A DNA stretch of 13,622 nt from Rhodospirillaceae bacterium. Its GTDB lineage: Bacteria > Pseudomonadota > Alphaproteobacteria > UBA8366 > GCA-2717185. The stretch covers positions 1 through 13,622 of the forward strand of contig JAPPPC010000446.1 in NCBI GenBank assembly GCA_028817685.1. The letters run 5' to 3'. Position 1 is the first letter of the stretch. Every line of letters starts with the position of its first letter. Below the pieces are notes generated by a model that worked only from the letters and a program-made list of their open reading frames with translations, had not been told where the DNA came from and did no database searches. A program made the position numbers and the translations under genes. Shown piece by piece: positions 11,523 through 13,622 of the stretch.

Positions 11523-12811
11523 TCGAGGCCTATCTGAATCAGGCGAACACGGCTTATCTCGACGACTGTACGCGCTGCGGTAAGTGCGTCGAGGTCTGTC
11601 CAGTGACTCCGGTCGCGGGGATCGATGCCAATCGATCGTCCGAAATCGTCGACGAGATTGTTGGATTGTTCGACGGCGGTCCGCCGCTCGGCGGTGATTC
11701 GAAAATTTGGGCGCATCAGTGCAACGGGTGTGGGGTTTGTATTCCCGCTTGTCCGGAAGACATCAACCCGCGCCGCATGTTGATGCTCGCCAACACGTCG
11801 GAAAGCCAGGTGGTTTCCGAAACGCCACAGCTGTTTCGCAAGATGGCGCGCGCAATCCGCATCATGGCGGCGATGCAATTGGCGCCGCCGGAGTTCCAAA
11901 AACTCACACGTAACCCGCGCGCCCGCGATGTGCCGGTCGTCTTCTATCTCGGCTGCAACCCCATCCGCACGCCGCATCTGCTCCTCAACGCGATGACGAT
12001 CCTTGACGCGCTGGAGATCGACTACGAGACGGTGGGCGGGCCCGGCGCATGCTGCGGCATCATCCATTCGAAATGGGAAGGGGAGATCGATAAGGCCGAT
12101 CGCGTCTCCGACGGCACGCTCACACGGTTCGAGGACTTCACGCCCGAGCATGTGCTGAGCTGGTGCCCTTCCTGCGTGCTGCATTTGGGTGAGACAATCG
12201 ACGGCTATCGCGATACCAGCTTTAATTTCGATCACATCACCCAATTCATGGCTGACCGGGTTTTGCAGTTACGCGACAGATTCGTGCGGCCGGTCGATCT
12301 TCGGGTGTTGCTGCATATCCATGACGGCATGCCGGAAATCGGCCAAAACGTCGTTCAACTGCTGGCGGACATTCCGGGCCTGACCATCGTCGAGGCGCTG
12401 TCCGAGCCGGGTTACACCTGCGGCGGCTCTGGAGCGGACCGGTCCCCTGAATTGAAAAAGATAAAACGCGACGAGACGATCGCCCGCGCCGAAGCGGACG
12501 ATGTCGATGCGCTGGTGACCCTGTTCCATGGCTGCCACGGCCAGCTCGCCAAGGAAGAAGGCCGCGGAAAATTCGAGGTCTTGAACTGGACCGATCTTGT
12601 CGTCGAAGCGCTCGGCGAGACTCCGCATGCCGATATGAACAAACGCTACCGGCTGCAGCAGGATTGGGACATGGTGCTCGATGAAGGTGAAATCTATCTC
12701 AAGTCCAATGGCGTCAATATGGATCGCGAGTGGCTGAAAGGCCTGTTGCCGGACATCTTCGCGCAGAGTGAATTCAAAGGCGGGCTTGAGAGCTTCGGTA
12801 CGTCGAACTAG
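11498..12811 (+). CDS. HdrB/HdrD-like (Fe-S)-binding protein: two 4Fe-4S motifs plus CCG domains
   Basis: A 437-residue electron-transfer protein, probably a cytoplasmic or membrane-associated subunit. Two ferredoxin-type motifs come first (Cys24-27-30-34 and Cys75-78-81-85), as in GlpC, GlcF and HdrC/HdrD proteins. The next domain has Cys153, Cys185-Cys186, Cys223 and Cys226, spaced CX31CCX36CXXC, exactly within the range of the CCG domain that holds the noncubane [4Fe-4S] cluster in HdrB. A second CCG-like domain (about 268-360) is degenerate: HIHDG replaces the first Cys, TCGG replaces CCG, and only Cys346 remains of CXXC. It should pass electrons from an oxidation step to a quinone or another carrier. 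No flavoprotein partner is present. Two starts are possible: 11498 (AGGTGAT upstream) and 11513 (GAAGGA six bases upstream, removing five residues). Gap of 17 nt to the next SDR. Confidence 0.85.
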   Translation: MEGNTMTSLEAYLNQANTAYLDDCTRCGKCVEVCPVTPVAGIDANRSSEIVDEIVGLFDGGPPLGGDSKIWAHQCNGCGVCIPACPEDINPRRMLMLANTSESQVVSETPQLFRKMARAIRIMAAMQLAPPEFQKLTRNPRARDVPVVFYLGCNPIRTPHLLLNAMTILDALEIDYETVGGPGACCGIIHSKWEGEIDKADRVSDGTLTRFEDFTPEHVLSWCPSCVLHLGETIDGYRDTSFNFDHITQFMADRVLQLRDRFVRPVDLRVLLHIHDGMPEIGQNVVQLLADIPGLTIVEALSEPGYTCGGSGADRSPELKKIKRDETIARAEADDVDALVTLFHGCHGQLAKEEGRGKFEVLNWTDLVVEALGETPHADMNKRYRLQQDWDMVLDEGEIYLKSNGVNMDREWLKGLLPDIFAQSEFKGGLESFGTSN

Positions 12812-12828
12812 GGGAAAATCCAAAAGCT

Positions 12829-13622
12829 ATGTCGAAGCGGAGAGCTGCGCTGGTCACTGGATCAACGCGTGGAATCGGCCAAGCCATTGCGAGGGCATTG
12901 GCGGCGGATGGGTGCAATGTGATGCTGAACGGTTTCGGCGATGCCGACGCGATCGAGAAAGATCGCGCGGCCATGGCCGAAGAGCATGGTGTCGAGGTCC
13001 AATACAACGGTGCTGATTTGGGGGTGGAGCGTGACGTCGATGCACTCACCCGAGCCACGGAAGAGGCGTTCGGCGCCGTCGATATTCTCGTCAACAACGC
13101 CGTGATCCGTTACTTCCACACGATCGACGGATTCGACCGCAAGGATTGGAACCACGCGATGGCGGTTAACGTGACCGCTCCTTTCTTGCTGACGCAGAAT
13201 GTTCTGCCAGGCATGCGTGAGCGCGGTTGGGGTCGAATCGTTAATTTTTCCTCGGTCCTGGGGCTGGCGGCGCGTTCCGGTCGTGCCGACTATGTGACGG
13301 CAAAGACGGCGATGCTGGGGATCACGCGCGCGACGGCAGCGGAAACCCGATCTGAGCCGAACATCACCTGCAACGCGATCTGCCCCGGTTCGGTGCTGAC
13401 GCCGAACACGGAGATCAAGATCGGCGAACTGGCTGAAGAAGCGGGTCTCAGTTTCGATGAGGCGAAAGGCGAGTATCTTCGCCGCCGCGGTCAGACGACG
13501 GGTTATATCGAACCGGCCCGCGTTGCCGGTCTCGTCGCGTTCCTGTGTCGCGAGGAAGCCAGCGATATCACCGGGGCGGCGATCCCAATCGATCGGGGCC
13601 GCTCCGCCACATGGCTCGATGG
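12829..13622 (+). CDS. SDR, 3-hydroxybutyrate dehydrogenase-like (partial, runs off the right edge)
   Basis: 264 complete codons are present with no stop before the window ends. TGSTRGIG (10-17), the NGFGDA segment (34-39) typical of D-3-hydroxybutyrate dehydrogenases, and Ser142, Tyr155 and Lys159 mark a classical SDR; PIDRG near 253-257 is the C-terminal signature, so only a short tail is probably missing. Two deviations: NNAG is NNAV, and the TPLVEKQI-like stretch of known BdhA proteins reads TPNTEIKI. The substrate may therefore be a different 3-hydroxy acid. A ribosome site AGGGGAA overlaps the Fe-S gene stop codon, 12 bases before the ATG, which is a longer gap than usual. It is the third gene of the rightward operon. 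Confidence 0.88.
   Translation, partial: MSKRRAALVTGSTRGIGQAIARALAADGCNVMLNGFGDADAIEKDRAAMAEEHGVEVQYNGADLGVERDVDALTRATEEAFGAVDILVNNAVIRYFHTIDGFDRKDWNHAMAVNVTAPFLLTQNVLPGMRERGWGRIVNFSSVLGLAARSGRADYVTAKTAMLGITRATAAETRSEPNITCNAICPGSVLTPNTEIKIGELAEEAGLSFDEAKGEYLRRRGQTTGYIEPARVAGLVAFLCREEASDITGAAIPIDRGRSATWLD

Overview
The window is a GC-rich, gene-dense stretch of bacterial DNA holding eleven complete or partial protein genes. Nearly all encode oxidative or CoA-ester catabolic enzymes. Composition, Shine-Dalgarno (SD) style and gene families suggest a proteobacterium, most likely an alphaproteobacterium of Rhodospirillales type; this is inference, because no rRNA or other taxonomic marker is present. 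I found no tRNA, rRNA, CRISPR array, transposase or phage gene.

Layout. (A) 1-2235, plus strand: a tandem hot-dog (MaoC-like) protein, then a short-chain dehydrogenase/reductase (SDR) resembling the dehydrogenase domain of peroxisomal multifunctional enzyme type 2 (HSD17B4 type), closed by a strong intrinsic terminator. (B) 2242-2898, minus strand: a small Asp/Glu-racemase-superfamily protein with only one of the two usual catalytic cysteines. (C) 2983-7821, plus strand: a tight four-gene operon of a DehI-fold protein, a TauD/TfdA-type Fe(II)/2-oxoglutarate dioxygenase, an SDR, and a xanthine-dehydrogenase/CoxL-type molybdenum hydroxylase large subunit. (D) 7875-10401, minus strand: a two-gene operon of a two-component flavin monooxygenase (NtaA/DszA type) followed 4 nt later by a microsomal-type epoxide hydrolase. 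(E) 10402-10553: a divergent control region with two plausible sigma70-type promoters and a perfect 10-bp inverted repeat straddling the rightward -10 box. (F) 10554-13622, plus strand: a second HSD17B4-type SDR, an HdrB/HdrD-like iron-sulfur protein whose two candidate start codons both lie in a perfect 12-bp stem, and an SDR resembling 3-hydroxybutyrate dehydrogenase that runs off the window.

Together the genes look like a catabolic island. Oxygenases and hydroxylases (LLM, TauD-like, Mo hydroxylase) would activate an organic substrate, the epoxide hydrolase would open an epoxide, SDRs would oxidise alcohols, and the hot-dog/SDR pair would act on CoA thioesters. The Fe-S protein could carry electrons from an oxidation step to the respiratory chain. 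The substrate cannot be read from the sequence. Several members (hot-dog, DehI-like, racemase-like) keep the fold signatures but lack residues needed for the textbook reaction, so automatic names for them would probably mislead.
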